Assembly (NCBI RefSeq): GCF_020025155.1
Contig: NZ_CP073751.1
Coordinates: 124,001 to 188,000, forward strand
DNA from: Halopseudomonas nanhaiensis
GTDB taxonomy: Bacteria; Pseudomonadota; Gammaproteobacteria; Pseudomonadales; Pseudomonadaceae
Length of the DNA: 64,000 nt
Direction of reading: 5' to 3'
Shown one piece after another: positions 29,182 through 39,093 of the stretch. The notes beneath the pieces were generated by a model, which was given only the letters and a program-made list of their open reading frames with translations, ran no database searches and was not told the DNA's origin. Within the stretch, counting starts at the first letter, position 1. Every line of letters begins with the position of its first letter. Made by a program: the position numbers and the translations under genes.

Positions 29182-30681
29182 ATGGCAAACACACTGACTC
29201 TGGCAGATTGGCAGAAGCGCGCAGCGAACCTCAAGGTTCAGGGACAGGCTTTCATTGATGGAGGCTACCAGCCAGCGCTGAGCGGCGAAACCTTCGACTG
29301 CGTCAGCCCTGTCGACGGACGGGTGCTTGGGCAGATAGCCAGCTGCGGACAGGCCGATGCCGATGCCGCGGTTCAGGCCGCCCGCAGCGCCTTCGATTCC
29401 GGTGTCTGGTCGCGGCGCCCGCCGGCCCAGCGCAAGCAGGTGATGATTCGGCTTGCGGATCTGATCGAACAGAACATCGAGGAGCTTGCGCTTCTGGAAA
29501 CGCTGGACATGGGCAAACCGATCAGCGACGCGCTGGCTGTGGACATTCCCGCTGCGGCCCGCGCGCTGCGCTGGAGCGGCGAGGCCATCGACAAGATCTA
29601 TGACGAGGTCGCGGCCACGGCGCATGACGAGCTGGGGCTGGTAACGCGCGAGCCTGTTGGAGTGGTGGCCGCCATCGTGCCATGGAATTTTCCGCTGCTC
29701 ATGGCTTCCTGGAAGCTTGGCCCGGCGCTGGCAACCGGCAACTCGGTGATCCTGAAGCCCTCGGAGAAGTCGCCGCTGACGGCGATTCGCTTGGCTCAGC
29801 TGGCGATCGAAGCCGGCATTCCGGCTGGCGTGCTGAACGTGCTGCCAGGCTACGGCCATACCGTAGGCAAGGCGCTGGCGCTGCACATGGATGTCGACAC
29901 GCTGGTCTTTACCGGTTCCACCCGCGTAGCCAAGCAGCTGATGATCCATGCCGGCGAGTCGAACATGAAGCGCGTCTGGCTGGAAGCCGGCGGCAAGAGC
30001 CCGAACATCGTATTTGCCGACGCGCCTGATCTGGAGGGCGCCGCGCAGGCGGCTGCCAGCGCCATCGCCTTCAATCAGGGCGAGGTCTGCACCGCCGGCT
30101 CGCGTCTGTTGGTCGAGGCTTCGATCAAGGATGCCTTTGTCGACAAGGTGATCGCAGCGCTGAAGGCCAGTTGGCAACCGGGCCATCCGCTCGATCCGGC
30201 GACCACCGTCGGTGCGCTGGTTGACACCACGCAGATCGAAACGGTCATGCGTTACATCGAAGCCGGACAGGCCGACGGCGCGACGCTGAAGCTCGGTGGC
30301 AAGCGGGTGATGCAGGAAACCGGTGGCCTGTACGTCGAGCCGACATTGTTCGATGGGGTCTCCAATCACATGCGCATCGCTCGCGAGGAAATCTTTGGGC
30401 CGGTGCTCTCGGTAATCAGTTTCGACTCCTTCGAGGAGGCGATTGCCATCGCCAACGACACGGTCTATGGATTGGCGGCTGCGGTCTGGACCAGCGATCT
30501 GTCACGGGCGCACAGAGCGGCCAAGGCACTGCGCGCCGGCAGCGTCTGGGTCAATCAGTATGACGGTGGCGACATGACGGCGCCCTTCGGCGGCTTCAAG
30601 CAGTCGGGGAACGGCCGCGACAAGTCGCTGCATGCCTTCGACAAGTACACCGAGATCAAGGCTACCTGGATCAAGCTGTAG
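29182..30681 (+). CDS. kauB: Aminobutyraldehyde/guanidinobutyraldehyde dehydrogenase (KauB/PuuC)
   Basis: A 499-residue NAD(P)-dependent aldehyde dehydrogenase. The active-site segments are VWLEAGGKSPNIVF (Glu) and FNQGEVCTAGSRL (Cys). The overall sequence resembles KauB of P. aeruginosa (PA5312), which oxidises 4-guanidinobutyraldehyde, 4-aminobutyraldehyde and related polyamine aldehydes; E. coli PuuC is the counterpart. Its position divergent from bauA, with gabDT about 9 kb away, fits polyamine to GABA and beta-alanine degradation. The MFS gene follows after 2 bases. Confidence 0.9.
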   Translation: MANTLTLADWQKRAANLKVQGQAFIDGGYQPALSGETFDCVSPVDGRVLGQIASCGQADADAAVQAARSAFDSGVWSRRPPAQRKQVMIRLADLIEQNIEELALLETLDMGKPISDALAVDIPAAARALRWSGEAIDKIYDEVAATAHDELGLVTREPVGVVAAIVPWNFPLLMASWKLGPALATGNSVILKPSEKSPLTAIRLAQLAIEAGIPAGVLNVLPGYGHTVGKALALHMDVDTLVFTGSTRVAKQLMIHAGESNMKRVWLEAGGKSPNIVFADAPDLEGAAQAAASAIAFNQGEVCTAGSRLLVEASIKDAFVDKVIAALKASWQPGHPLDPATTVGALVDTTQIETVMRYIEAGQADGATLKLGGKRVMQETGGLYVEPTLFDGVSNHMRIAREEIFGPVLSVISFDSFEEAIAIANDTVYGLAAAVWTSDLSRAHRAAKALRAGSVWVNQYDGGDMTAPFGGFKQSGNGRDKSLHAFDKYTEIKATWIKL

Positions 30682-30683
30682 CC

Positions 30684-31859
30684 ATGCGCTGGGGCACCTA
30701 TCTCGTTGTTACCGCGGCAGTGGTCATCGTCGGGCTGGCGATGGGAATCACGCTGCCGCTGGTATCGCTGCGGCTGGACGGCTGGGGCTACGATGCCTTC
30801 GCCATCGGCGTGATGGCAGCGATGCCGGCCATAGGTGTGCTGCTCGGCGCGAAGATCACCGGCACCCTGGCCGGCTGGCTTGGTTCGGAACGCTGCATGC
30901 GAGGCGTGATGCTGGTCAGCGCGGTGTCGGTCATCCTGCTTGCGCTCTGGCCCAGCTACGGGGTGTGGCTGCTCTTGCGACTGCTGCTGGGCGTCTCCCT
31001 GACCATCACCTTTGTGCTGGGCGAGAGCTGGATCAATCAGCTGGTCGAGGACCGTCTGCGCGGGCGATTGGTAGCGGTCTACGGCAGCGCCTTTGCCGTC
31101 AGCCAGCTGTGCGGTCCTCTGCTGCTCAGCTTCATCGGTACCGAGGCGGATACCGGCTTCTGGCTGTCCGTCGCACTGCTCGGGCTGGGTTTCGTCATGC
31201 TGCTCATGGTCACCGGCGCGCCGCGTGTGGATTCACACAACGCCAACAGTCAGGGTATCCGGGTCTTCGTGCGCAGGCTGCCGGCAGTCGCCTGGGCGAT
31301 CATGCTGTTTGCCGCGTTCGAAGCCATGACGCTGACGCTGTTGCCTGTGTATTTCCTCCGCGAGGGCTTCCCCCAGGCTCTGGCCCTGGTCATGGTCAGC
31401 GCGGTCGTGGTGGGCGATGCCGCCTTGCAGGTGCCCATCGGCTGGCTGGCCGACAGGGTTTCCCGCACTGCGCTGTACCAGGTGTGCGGCGTCACGCTAC
31501 TGGGCAGCAGTCTGGCACTGCCGGTGTTTCTGCACACGCCGTTGATATGGCCGGTATTGGTGCTGTTCGGCGCGAGCGCAGGAGGGCTGTATACGTTGTC
31601 GCTGATTCTGGTCGGCCAGCGTTATCGGGACGACGCGCTGGTGCGTGCCAACGCCCATATCGCGCTGCTCTGGGGGGCAGGTTGCCTGCTGGGGCCGCTA
31701 TCGACCGGCGCCGCCAGCAAATGGCTGAGCAGCCACGCATTGCCGGGCCTGATGGCGGCGGGCGCGCTGGGTTTCATCCTGCTTGCATGGCGGCGCGGAG
31801 CCTTCACCGAGCTGGCGGTGCCAGCCCGGGACGAGGCGGCTGATCCTCAGCGCCACTGA
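30684..31859 (+). CDS. MFS transporter, YcaD-like (UPF0226-type)
   Basis: A 391-residue 12-segment transporter. The N-terminal half has the MFS loop GSERCMRGVM and LLLRLLLGVSLTITFVLGESWIN, whose GESW is typical of the YcaD group. It follows kauB by 2 bases and is probably co-transcribed, so it may carry a polyamine-related compound; that is an inference. Its last 13 bases overlap the convergent TonB-receptor gene. Confidence 0.87.
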   Translation: MRWGTYLVVTAAVVIVGLAMGITLPLVSLRLDGWGYDAFAIGVMAAMPAIGVLLGAKITGTLAGWLGSERCMRGVMLVSAVSVILLALWPSYGVWLLLRLLLGVSLTITFVLGESWINQLVEDRLRGRLVAVYGSAFAVSQLCGPLLLSFIGTEADTGFWLSVALLGLGFVMLLMVTGAPRVDSHNANSQGIRVFVRRLPAVAWAIMLFAAFEAMTLTLLPVYFLREGFPQALALVMVSAVVVGDAALQVPIGWLADRVSRTALYQVCGVTLLGSSLALPVFLHTPLIWPVLVLFGASAGGLYTLSLILVGQRYRDDALVRANAHIALLWGAGCLLGPLSTGAASKWLSSHALPGLMAAGALGFILLAWRRGAFTELAVPARDEAADPQRH

Positions 31860-33922
31860 TACTGCAGGCTGAGCCCGGCCAGCCAGTTGCGCTCCGGTGC
31901 AGGTTCGTAGAAGCGTCCGCCCGGTCCGTTGACGATCAGTGAGCCGATATACTCCCTGTCGCCCAGATTATCCACGCGAACGAACGGCTCTACCGCCCAG
32001 CCGGCCACCTCGTGACGGTAGGCTGCTCGCCAGTTGAACACGGCGTACCCCGAGGCCTGATCTTCATTGGTGTCGTTGGCATAGCGCTCGCTCAGGCCCT
32101 GCGCTTCGAAGGCGGTGGTGAAGCCGGTCCCCGGCGGCTGCCAGGCCAGTTCGGCGAACAGACTGTGATTCGGCACGCCCGGCAGATCATTGCCCGACAG
32201 GTCGCCATCCTCGGTGGCATAGCGATCGAAGCGTGCCTGCAGATAGGTGTAGGCCGCGTAGGCAGTGATCCCATAATCGAAGCGCTGTTCCAGCGCCAGT
32301 TCCACGCCCTTGCGGGTGGACTCGGCGGCGTTGGCGTAGGTCGAACGGCCGGTGAACGCCTGGTCCGGACCGGTGACGATTTCATCGTCAACAAGGGTGT
32401 GGAACAGTGCTGCAGTGACGGACGTATCTTGCCGGCGAAGCTTGAGACCGATTTCGCTATTGCGCGAGCGTGCCGGTGACAGGCCGAAATTAAGCCCGCT
32501 GCCTTCGGGTCGATAGGCCAGTTCCTGCGCGGTCGGTGTCTCGAAGCCCTGACCGATGGCGGCATATACGCTCAATTCAGGCGTCCACTGGTAGCTCAGG
32601 CCCAGCGCTGGATTGGTCTGCTCGAACAACACGCTGCCGCTGTCGTCGTTGCCGTCGGTGAAATAATCGTCCTTCGACTCGAATTCTACCTGGCTGTGGC
32701 GCAGCCCGGCGGTCATCGTCCACTTCGGCGCCAGGGTCCAGGTGGTGATGAAATAGGCATCCTGGCCGTCGACGCGGTTGAACTCGTCTCGTTGCAAGCC
32801 GCCCTTGACGCCTTGTTCGTTGACGAAGCCGAGACGGTCCTCGCCCTGATAGTCATACGTCAGACCCGCTGCAAGCTCCACTGGCAGTCCGAATGCCTCG
32901 CTGTCACGCTGCCAGCCGATTTCCCCGCCGCCGAAGGTGCGATCCAGCTCGATGACCCCGCCGCCGGCGAACTCGCCACTGCCAGGGAACGCCAGATACT
33001 GCTGCACGTAACGCTCGCCGCCGTACACCATCACAGTGATGCGGTCGTCGTTGGCGAGCCGGCGCTGGTAGTTCAGCCCGGCCTGGTTGTGCCGGACGCT
33101 CTTGCGTGTATTGAAGCGATAGGCATTGCTCACCGCCTGCCGTCGGTCCTCACGCAGCGCCTGCTCGGTCAAGCCTAGAGGATCCTGCGTGTCCGGCTGG
33201 TCGAGGGTATTCACCAGCAGCGTCAGACTTGAGGCATCGTCGATATCCCAGCCAAGGCGCAGGTTGGCCAGATCACGGCGGGTCTCGCTGTGATCCCGGT
33301 AGCCATCGGTTTCCAGGCGGGAAACGTTGGCCTGTATGTTCAATGGTCCATGCTGGCCGCCGTAGCGCAGACGCGAGCGCCAGAGGCCGTCGCTGCCGAT
33401 CGCGCTGCGATTTTCCAGCGTCGGGTAGAACGGCGCCTCGCCGGTGAAGCCTTGAATGATCCCCCCGGAGGCGTTGCCGTACAGTGCCGCGAGCGGCCCG
33501 CGAAGCACCTCGATGCGCTGCAGCGAATCCAGATCGAACAGCGCCGGCTGGCCCTGGCCGTCAGGCATGGTCAGAGGAATGCCGTCCTGAACCAGGCGTA
33601 CACCGCGAACGCCAAACTGCGCCCGCGAGCCGAAGCCGCGGGATGAAATCTGCAGGTCCTGCGCGTAGTTCTGACGATTCAGCGCAACGATGCCGGGGAG
33701 CCGCTGCAACGACTCGGACACGTTTGCGCCCAATGTCTGCGGCTGTAGGCGATCCCCACTGAGCGTATCGCGTGCCAGCGGCACGCGGAGATCTTCGGCT
33801 GGTCGTTCGCTGCCCAGAACCACCTGTGCAGGCAGGCTGAGGGGGCGCGGCCCGGTCTGGGCAGCGACGGAAACCGCTATTGTCAGCAGCGGAAATGCCA
33901 GGATGCTAGGGCTTGTCTTCAA
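31847..33922 (-). CDS. TonB-dependent outer-membrane receptor
   Basis: A 691-residue receptor with a signal peptide (MKTSPSILAFPLLTIAVSVA), an N-terminal plug (SESLQRLPGIVALNRQN...RGFGSRAQFGVRGVRLVQDGIP) and a 22-strand-type barrel. The barrel ends in an aromatic/Arg terminus (LSLQYQWR). The start codon is TTG at 33922 with AAAGGA 7 bases upstream. Such receptors import siderophores, metal chelates or other large ligands with TonB energy. No siderophore genes or Fur box were seen nearby, so the ligand is open. Confidence 0.88.
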   Translation of the reverse strand: MKTSPSILAFPLLTIAVSVAAQTGPRPLSLPAQVVLGSERPAEDLRVPLARDTLSGDRLQPQTLGANVSESLQRLPGIVALNRQNYAQDLQISSRGFGSRAQFGVRGVRLVQDGIPLTMPDGQGQPALFDLDSLQRIEVLRGPLAALYGNASGGIIQGFTGEAPFYPTLENRSAIGSDGLWRSRLRYGGQHGPLNIQANVSRLETDGYRDHSETRRDLANLRLGWDIDDASSLTLLVNTLDQPDTQDPLGLTEQALREDRRQAVSNAYRFNTRKSVRHNQAGLNYQRRLANDDRITVMVYGGERYVQQYLAFPGSGEFAGGGVIELDRTFGGGEIGWQRDSEAFGLPVELAAGLTYDYQGEDRLGFVNEQGVKGGLQRDEFNRVDGQDAYFITTWTLAPKWTMTAGLRHSQVEFESKDDYFTDGNDDSGSVLFEQTNPALGLSYQWTPELSVYAAIGQGFETPTAQELAYRPEGSGLNFGLSPARSRNSEIGLKLRRQDTSVTAALFHTLVDDEIVTGPDQAFTGRSTYANAAESTRKGVELALEQRFDYGITAYAAYTYLQARFDRYATEDGDLSGNDLPGVPNHSLFAELAWQPPGTGFTTAFEAQGLSERYANDTNEDQASGYAVFNWRAAYRHEVAGWAVEPFVRVDNLGDREYIGSLIVNGPGGRFYEPAPERNWLAGLSLQYQWR

Positions 33923-33951
33923 GTGAGTTTCCTTTCCCGGCTGCGGCCGGC

Positions 33952-35166
33952 TCAGTCCTTCTTGTGGGAATGATGTTCCGTTTCGTGCGCTTCGGAGGCA
34001 AACACTTCCTCGAGGGGAGGCAGGACCGTTTCGTTGCCGGTCACCGTACCCGGAGACAGCTGTCCGTGGAAGTTCTCCAGCGGCGGATCGGTGCGCTCGT
34101 CATGCTCGAACATCGGCGGGCTGTAGACATACGCTACCAGCAGCCGAGTCAGGGCCTCGAGACTGTCACGGTGGGTACGCTCGTAGCCATGCGTGGCATC
34201 CGTTCCGAATCCGATCAGGGCGATGCGCGTATCAGTACCAGAGCGGATCGCGGACTCTGCATCGCTGTGGTAGTAGCGGAACAGGTCCCGGCGCACCGGA
34301 ATCTCGTCACGCTGGCACAAACTCAGCAGATGGCGGGTCAGGTGGTAGTCGTAGGGCCCGCCGGAATCCTGCATGCACAGTGTCACGCAACGCTCATGGG
34401 TGCTCTGGCCCGGAGCCGACGGGGCAATATCCACGCCGACGAATTCGCTCACATCCCAGGGCAGGGCGCCGGCCGAACCGGTGCCGGTTTCCTCGGTGAT
34501 GGTGAAGATCGGGTGGCAGTCGACAGCGAGCAGTTCGCCGCGATCCACCACCTGCTTGATCGCCGTCAGCAGAATGGCGGCGCCGGCCTTGTTGTCCAGG
34601 TGACGCGAGCTGATGTAGCCGTTCTCGGTGAACTCGGGCAGCGGATCGAAGGCGACGAAGTCGCCGACATTGATGCCGAGCTCGAGTGTCTCGGCGCGGC
34701 TGGTCGTGTGCGCATCGATGCGCAGCTCCACGGTGTCCCAGTTCACCGGCAGGGAGTCCACCCCTTCGTTGAAAGCGTGACCGGAAGCCATCAGCGGCAG
34801 GACACTGCCCCTCATGCACCCGTTGTCGCCAAATATGCTCACCCGGCTGCCTTCGGCGAAGCGACTGGACCAGTGGCCGATCGGTGAAAGCTCCAGTCGA
34901 CCGTTGTCCTTGATGCCGCGCACCATGGCGCCAATGGTGTCCAGGTGCGCGGCGATGGCGCGGTCCGGCGACGGGCGCTTGCCCTTGAGTGTGGCGCGGA
35001 TGGTGCCGCGGCGGGTCAGTTCATACGGGACGCCCATGGCGTCCAGGTGCTCGGCGACGTAGCGAACCACGCCGTCGGTGAAGCCGGTCGGGCAGGGAAT
35101 TGCCAGCATTTCCAGCAACGTGCGCTCAAGATAGGCCATGTCAGGCCCCGTGTGCGCGTGCGTCAT
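33952..35166 (-). CDS. M42-family peptidase of the NAGGN osmoprotectant system
   Basis: A 404-residue M42/M20-type metallo-aminopeptidase. Metal-binding motifs are AAHLDTIGAM, SRHLDNKAGAAIL and TITEETGTGSAG. It has a His-rich acidic C-terminus (HETEHHSHKKD). It is the third gene of the asnO-ngg-peptidase operon found in osmotically tolerant Pseudomonas, where it is annotated as the NAGGN-system peptidase. It may recycle the dipeptide osmolyte. GGAGG lies 6 bases before the ATG. Confidence 0.9.
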   Translation of the reverse strand: MTHAHTGPDMAYLERTLLEMLAIPCPTGFTDGVVRYVAEHLDAMGVPYELTRRGTIRATLKGKRPSPDRAIAAHLDTIGAMVRGIKDNGRLELSPIGHWSSRFAEGSRVSIFGDNGCMRGSVLPLMASGHAFNEGVDSLPVNWDTVELRIDAHTTSRAETLELGINVGDFVAFDPLPEFTENGYISSRHLDNKAGAAILLTAIKQVVDRGELLAVDCHPIFTITEETGTGSAGALPWDVSEFVGVDIAPSAPGQSTHERCVTLCMQDSGGPYDYHLTRHLLSLCQRDEIPVRRDLFRYYHSDAESAIRSGTDTRIALIGFGTDATHGYERTHRDSLEALTRLLVAYVYSPPMFEHDERTDPPLENFHGQLSPGTVTGNETVLPPLEEVFASEAHETEHHSHKKD

Positions 35167-35189
35167 TGCGTACCTCCGTTAGTCTCCGC

Positions 35190-36938
35190 TCATGGATTGG
35201 CACGGCTGAGCGGGAACAGCAGATCGATAAATCGCTCCGCTGTGGGCTGGGGTTCATGATTGGCCAGCCCAGGCCGTTCGTTCGCTTCGATGATCACGTA
35301 TTCCGGCTGATCGACGGCGGGCACCAGAAAGTCCAGGCCTACTACCGGAATCTGCAGCAGTTCGGCTGCCTTGATCGCATCCTCGCGCAGGCGCGGATGC
35401 AGGTCGTCGGTGACGTCGATCAACACGCCACCGGTATGCAGGTTGGCCGTACGGCGGACGAACATCTGTTCCCCTGCAGGCAGAACATCGTCCATCGAAT
35501 GGCCCTGCGCCTCAACCGTGCGGCGGGTTTCGTCATCCATCGGGATGCGGCTTTCGCCGCCGGTGGCGGCCTGGCGCTTGCGGCTCTGCCGTTCGATCAG
35601 TTTCTCGATGGTACGGCTACCGTCGCCACGAATTTCGGCCGGTCGGCGGACCGCGGCGGCCACTATCTGGTAATTGATCACCAGAATGCGCAGATCGTCG
35701 CCCGGGTGGTAGCTCTCCAGCAGTACGTCACTGTCATAGTGTCTGGCAGCTTCGATGGCGGCCTCGAGCTCCGCCTCGTCGCGGATGTCGACCGAAATAC
35801 CCTTGCCCTGCTCGCCGTTGTTCGGCTTGACCACAACCGAGCCATGTTCCTGCAGGAAGGCGGCGTTGCTCTCGGGCTCGGCTGCAACGCGAAAGCTGGG
35901 CGTACTCAGGCCGGCACGCTCGAGGGTGCGGTGCGTGAGGTGCTTGCTCTGACAATAGGTCATGCTCACCGCGCTGGTCAGGTCGCTCAGCGACTCGCGG
36001 CAGCGGATGCGGCGCGCGCCCTGTGTAAGCACGAAAATCCCGGCCTCAGCGTCCTGAATGGTCACTTCGATGCCGCGCCGCCGTGCTTCGCGGGTGATCA
36101 GCCGGGCGTAGGGATTGAGCTCCCGATCCGTATCCGGCCCAATGAAGAGTGACTGGTTGATGGTGTTCTTGCGCTTGATGGTGAAGGTGCGCAATTTGCG
36201 AAAGCCGAGTTTTCGATACAGCGCCTTGGCCTGCTTGTTGTCGTGCATCACCGACAGGTCGAGATAGTCACAGCCGCGGCTCATGAAATACTCGACGAGA
36301 TGGCGCACCAGCGCTTCGCCGACACCCTGGCGTGGGGTGTTGGCGTCAGCCGCCAGACACCACAGGCTTGAGCCATTCTCCGGATCATCAAAGGCCCGCT
36401 TGTGGTTCAGCCCCATGACGGTGCCGATGACTTCGCCGGTGTCTTCGTCTTCGGCCAGCCAGTAACTCGGGCCACCCTTGTCGCGCGGGGTAATGCGCTG
36501 AGGATCGACCTTGACCATCCCGGCAGCACTGTAGAGCGTGTTGATCGCCGTCCAGTCTTCCTCGTCCTGCGGGCGGCGGATCATGAAACCCCGTACGCTG
36601 TTGTGCGGCGGCCGGTAATCGCTGAACCACAGCCGCAGGGTATCGGAAGGATCGAGGAACAGCTGCTGCGGAGCGTAGGACAGCACGACCTGCGGGTCGG
36701 CGACATAGAGGGCGATGTCTCGTTCGCCGGGCTTCTCCTGCAGCAACGTATCGGCAAGCACCTCATAGTCGGCGAAGGTGTGCCCGACCAGCAGTCGACC
36801 CCAGCCGCACTGCAGCGTCACACTCGACCTCACCCCCTCATCCATACCCTGCTGGGCATGGCCGGCGCGCAGACCTTCATAAGTCGGGGTCTGGCCGCGC
36901 ATAAGTCGGCGCTGGTCAGAGGGTTGATGCTTGGTCAT
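35190..36938 (-). CDS. ngg: N-acetylglutaminylglutamine synthetase
   Basis: A 582-residue fusion. Residues of roughly 100-290 form a GNAT acetyltransferase domain (RQGVGEALVRHLVEYFMSRG). Residues of roughly 300-575 form an ATP-grasp ligase domain (SVVVKPNNGEQGKGISVDI, YVIIEANERPGL). The enzyme makes N-acetylglutaminylglutamine from two glutamines, the precursor of the osmolyte NAGGN. It follows asnO and precedes the M42 peptidase. An intergenic hairpin at 37041-37063 separates it from asnO. Confidence 0.93.
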   Translation of the reverse strand: MTKHQPSDQRRLMRGQTPTYEGLRAGHAQQGMDEGVRSSVTLQCGWGRLLVGHTFADYEVLADTLLQEKPGERDIALYVADPQVVLSYAPQQLFLDPSDTLRLWFSDYRPPHNSVRGFMIRRPQDEEDWTAINTLYSAAGMVKVDPQRITPRDKGGPSYWLAEDEDTGEVIGTVMGLNHKRAFDDPENGSSLWCLAADANTPRQGVGEALVRHLVEYFMSRGCDYLDLSVMHDNKQAKALYRKLGFRKLRTFTIKRKNTINQSLFIGPDTDRELNPYARLITREARRRGIEVTIQDAEAGIFVLTQGARRIRCRESLSDLTSAVSMTYCQSKHLTHRTLERAGLSTPSFRVAAEPESNAAFLQEHGSVVVKPNNGEQGKGISVDIRDEAELEAAIEAARHYDSDVLLESYHPGDDLRILVINYQIVAAAVRRPAEIRGDGSRTIEKLIERQSRKRQAATGGESRIPMDDETRRTVEAQGHSMDDVLPAGEQMFVRRTANLHTGGVLIDVTDDLHPRLREDAIKAAELLQIPVVGLDFLVPAVDQPEYVIIEANERPGLANHEPQPTAERFIDLLFPLSRANP

Positions 36939-37040
36939 GTCGGGTCGTCCTCACCTGTTGGAATGCTGATCGAACGGCCTGGAAAGAGGAGTGCTGGTTC
37001 ACGGTATGCATGCTCAGGCTGTCAGCCATCCTGACCATGC

Positions 37041-37063
37041 AGGGCGGGCAAAGTGCCCGCCCT
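37041..37063 (-). other. Strong hairpin between asnO and ngg
   Basis: AGGGCGGGCA and TGCCCGCCCT form a perfect 10-base stem around a 3-base loop, starting 4 bases after the asnO stop. On the coding (minus) strand no T-run follows. It therefore looks like an mRNA-stabilising or partial-attenuation element inside the operon rather than a full terminator. Confidence 0.6.
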
Positions 37064-37067
37064 TTCG

Positions 37068-38840
37068 TCACAGATCATGTGCATCGAGCCACAGGCACAG
37101 TACGGCCAATTGCCACAATTTGGAGCCGCGCAACGGGGTAATGTGGCTCTTCGGATCACTGAGCAGCTTGTCGACGTATTCGGGATTGAACAGGCCGCGG
37201 GCGCGGGCGCGCTCGCTGGTCAGCGCTTCGCGCACCCATTCCAGCGTGCTGCCTTCCAGATATTTCAGGCCCGGCACTGGAAAGTACCCCTTGGGCCGAT
37301 CGATCACGGCGGCAGGAATGACCTTGCGCGAGGCTTCCTTGAGCACATACTTGCCTTCGTCGGGCAGCTTGAAGCGGCCAGGCACGCGGGCGGCCAGTTC
37401 AACCACTTCGTGGTCGAGGAATGGCACGCGCGCCTCCAGGCCCCAGGCCATGGTCATGTTATCCACGCGCTTGACCGGGTCATCGACCAGCATCACCGTG
37501 GTGTCCAGTCGCAGCGCCTTGTCCAGACCGCTGTTCGCGCCCGGCTGGGCGAAATGATCGCGTATGAACTGTCCGGCATAATCTTCCTTCGCCCATTCCG
37601 GCATCACGGTCTGGCGATACTCGTCAAAGCTGCGATCCATGAAGGCTTCCTGGTAGGCGCGCACCGGGTCGCTGGCCTGATCCACCTTCGGATACCAGTG
37701 GTAGCCGGCGAAAATTTCATCTGCGCCCTGCCCGCTTTGTACCACCTTGCAATGCTTCGATACCTCGCGCGACAACAGGAAGAAGGCGATGTTGTCATGG
37801 CTGACCATCGGCTCGTTCATGGCCTTGAAGGCGAAAGGCAGCTCGGAAAGAATTTCCTGCTCGGGAATCATCAGCTGGTGATGGTCGGTGCCGAAGTGCT
37901 CGGCAATCAGGTCCGAGTACTTGAATTCGTTGCCCGCTTCGCCGCCCACGTCGGCAAACCCGATCGAGAACGTCTGGAGCTTCTCCGCACCGGCCTCGCG
38001 CAGCAGGCCGACCAGCAGGCTCGAGTCAACGCCACCCGACAACAAAACGCCAACATCCACCGCCGCCAGGTTGCGCCGCTTGACCGAAGTACGCAGGGCG
38101 TCGAGAACCCGGTCCTGCCACTCGTCAAACGTCAGATCCTTTTCGTCGTCATGCGTGCCGTAGGGCAGATCCCACCAGCAGCCGGTCTGCTCGCTACCGT
38201 CTGCTTCAACGCGCATCCAGTGCGCTGGCGGCAGTTTCTGCACACCCTTGAGAATGGTGCGTGGCGCCGGGACAACGGCGTGGAATGACATGTAGTGATT
38301 GAGCGCTACCGGGTCGAGCGAGGTATCAACATCGCCGCCCTGCAATATGGCAGTCAGGCTGGAGGCGAAGCGCAGCCGCTGCTTGGTGCGGCTCAGGTAC
38401 AGCGGCTTGATGCCCAAACGATCACGTGCCAGGAACAACCGCTTGCCGTCCCGCTCCCAGATGGCCAGCGCGAACATGCCGTTCAGGCGGGGCAGCAATT
38501 TTTCGCCCCAGGCGTGGTAGCCCTTGAGCAACACCTCGGTGTCGCCACCGGAGAAAAACCGATAACCCAATCCCTCGAGCTCCGCGCGCAGCTCGGGGTA
38601 GTTGTAGATTGCGCCATTGAAGATCATCGACAGACCCAGTTCGGCGTCGACCATCGGTTGGCCGGACGCTTCGGCCAGATCCATGATTTTCAGGCGTCGA
38701 TGGCCGAAGCCAATCGGACCGTGTGACCACAGGCCTGCGCTATCCGGCCCGCGCTGGGTCATATGGTGCGTGGTACGGTCCAGCGCACCCATGTCGACGG
38801 GACGGCCATCGAAGCGAAACTCACCTGCTAGTCCACACAT
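37068..38840 (-). CDS. asnO: N-acetylglutaminylglutamine amidotransferase (asparagine-synthetase family)
   Basis: A 590-residue class II glutamine amidotransferase. It begins MCGLAGEF with the N-terminal nucleophile Cys2, has an Ntn glutaminase domain (to about residue 200) and a synthetase domain with the PP-loop LLSGGVDSSLLVG. It amidates N-acetylglutaminylglutamine to NAGGN, an osmoprotectant. It is the promoter-proximal gene of the operon; AAAGGA lies 9 bases upstream of the ATG. A MarR-type regulator is divergent, with a matching palindrome at 38915-38932. Confidence 0.94.
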   Translation of the reverse strand: MCGLAGEFRFDGRPVDMGALDRTTHHMTQRGPDSAGLWSHGPIGFGHRRLKIMDLAEASGQPMVDAELGLSMIFNGAIYNYPELRAELEGLGYRFFSGGDTEVLLKGYHAWGEKLLPRLNGMFALAIWERDGKRLFLARDRLGIKPLYLSRTKQRLRFASSLTAILQGGDVDTSLDPVALNHYMSFHAVVPAPRTILKGVQKLPPAHWMRVEADGSEQTGCWWDLPYGTHDDEKDLTFDEWQDRVLDALRTSVKRRNLAAVDVGVLLSGGVDSSLLVGLLREAGAEKLQTFSIGFADVGGEAGNEFKYSDLIAEHFGTDHHQLMIPEQEILSELPFAFKAMNEPMVSHDNIAFFLLSREVSKHCKVVQSGQGADEIFAGYHWYPKVDQASDPVRAYQEAFMDRSFDEYRQTVMPEWAKEDYAGQFIRDHFAQPGANSGLDKALRLDTTVMLVDDPVKRVDNMTMAWGLEARVPFLDHEVVELAARVPGRFKLPDEGKYVLKEASRKVIPAAVIDRPKGYFPVPGLKYLEGSTLEWVREALTSERARARGLFNPEYVDKLLSDPKSHITPLRGSKLWQLAVLCLWLDAHDL

Positions 38841-38914
38841 GTTCGTTCATCCTTTCAGATTCGGGTTGATCAAAAAGCGGCGCTGATCAGTTGGCGAACA
38901 ATTTAAACGGCAAA

Positions 38915-38932
38915 TACTTTGATGTCAAAGTA
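38915..38932. promoter_or_regulatory. Putative MarR operator between asnO and the MarR gene
   Basis: TACTTTGATGTCAAAGTA has two perfect 8-base arms around TG. MarR-family proteins typically bind such dyads. It sits 74 bases before the asnO start and 161 bases before the MarR start, so it could serve both promoters. Confidence 0.65.
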
Positions 38933-39093
38933 ACGATGGTGTAGCATTTTGCTCTTCCATCTCACGAGACGCCCGTTTTACGGAGATGAAGCCGATATTT
39001 CCGGTCGTTCCCGGACATATCTATTTACTACTGGAATATTTAGAGTGTGTGGCAAAATGCACACCTTCAGAGGTGCCTTGCCGGGAGCAGACT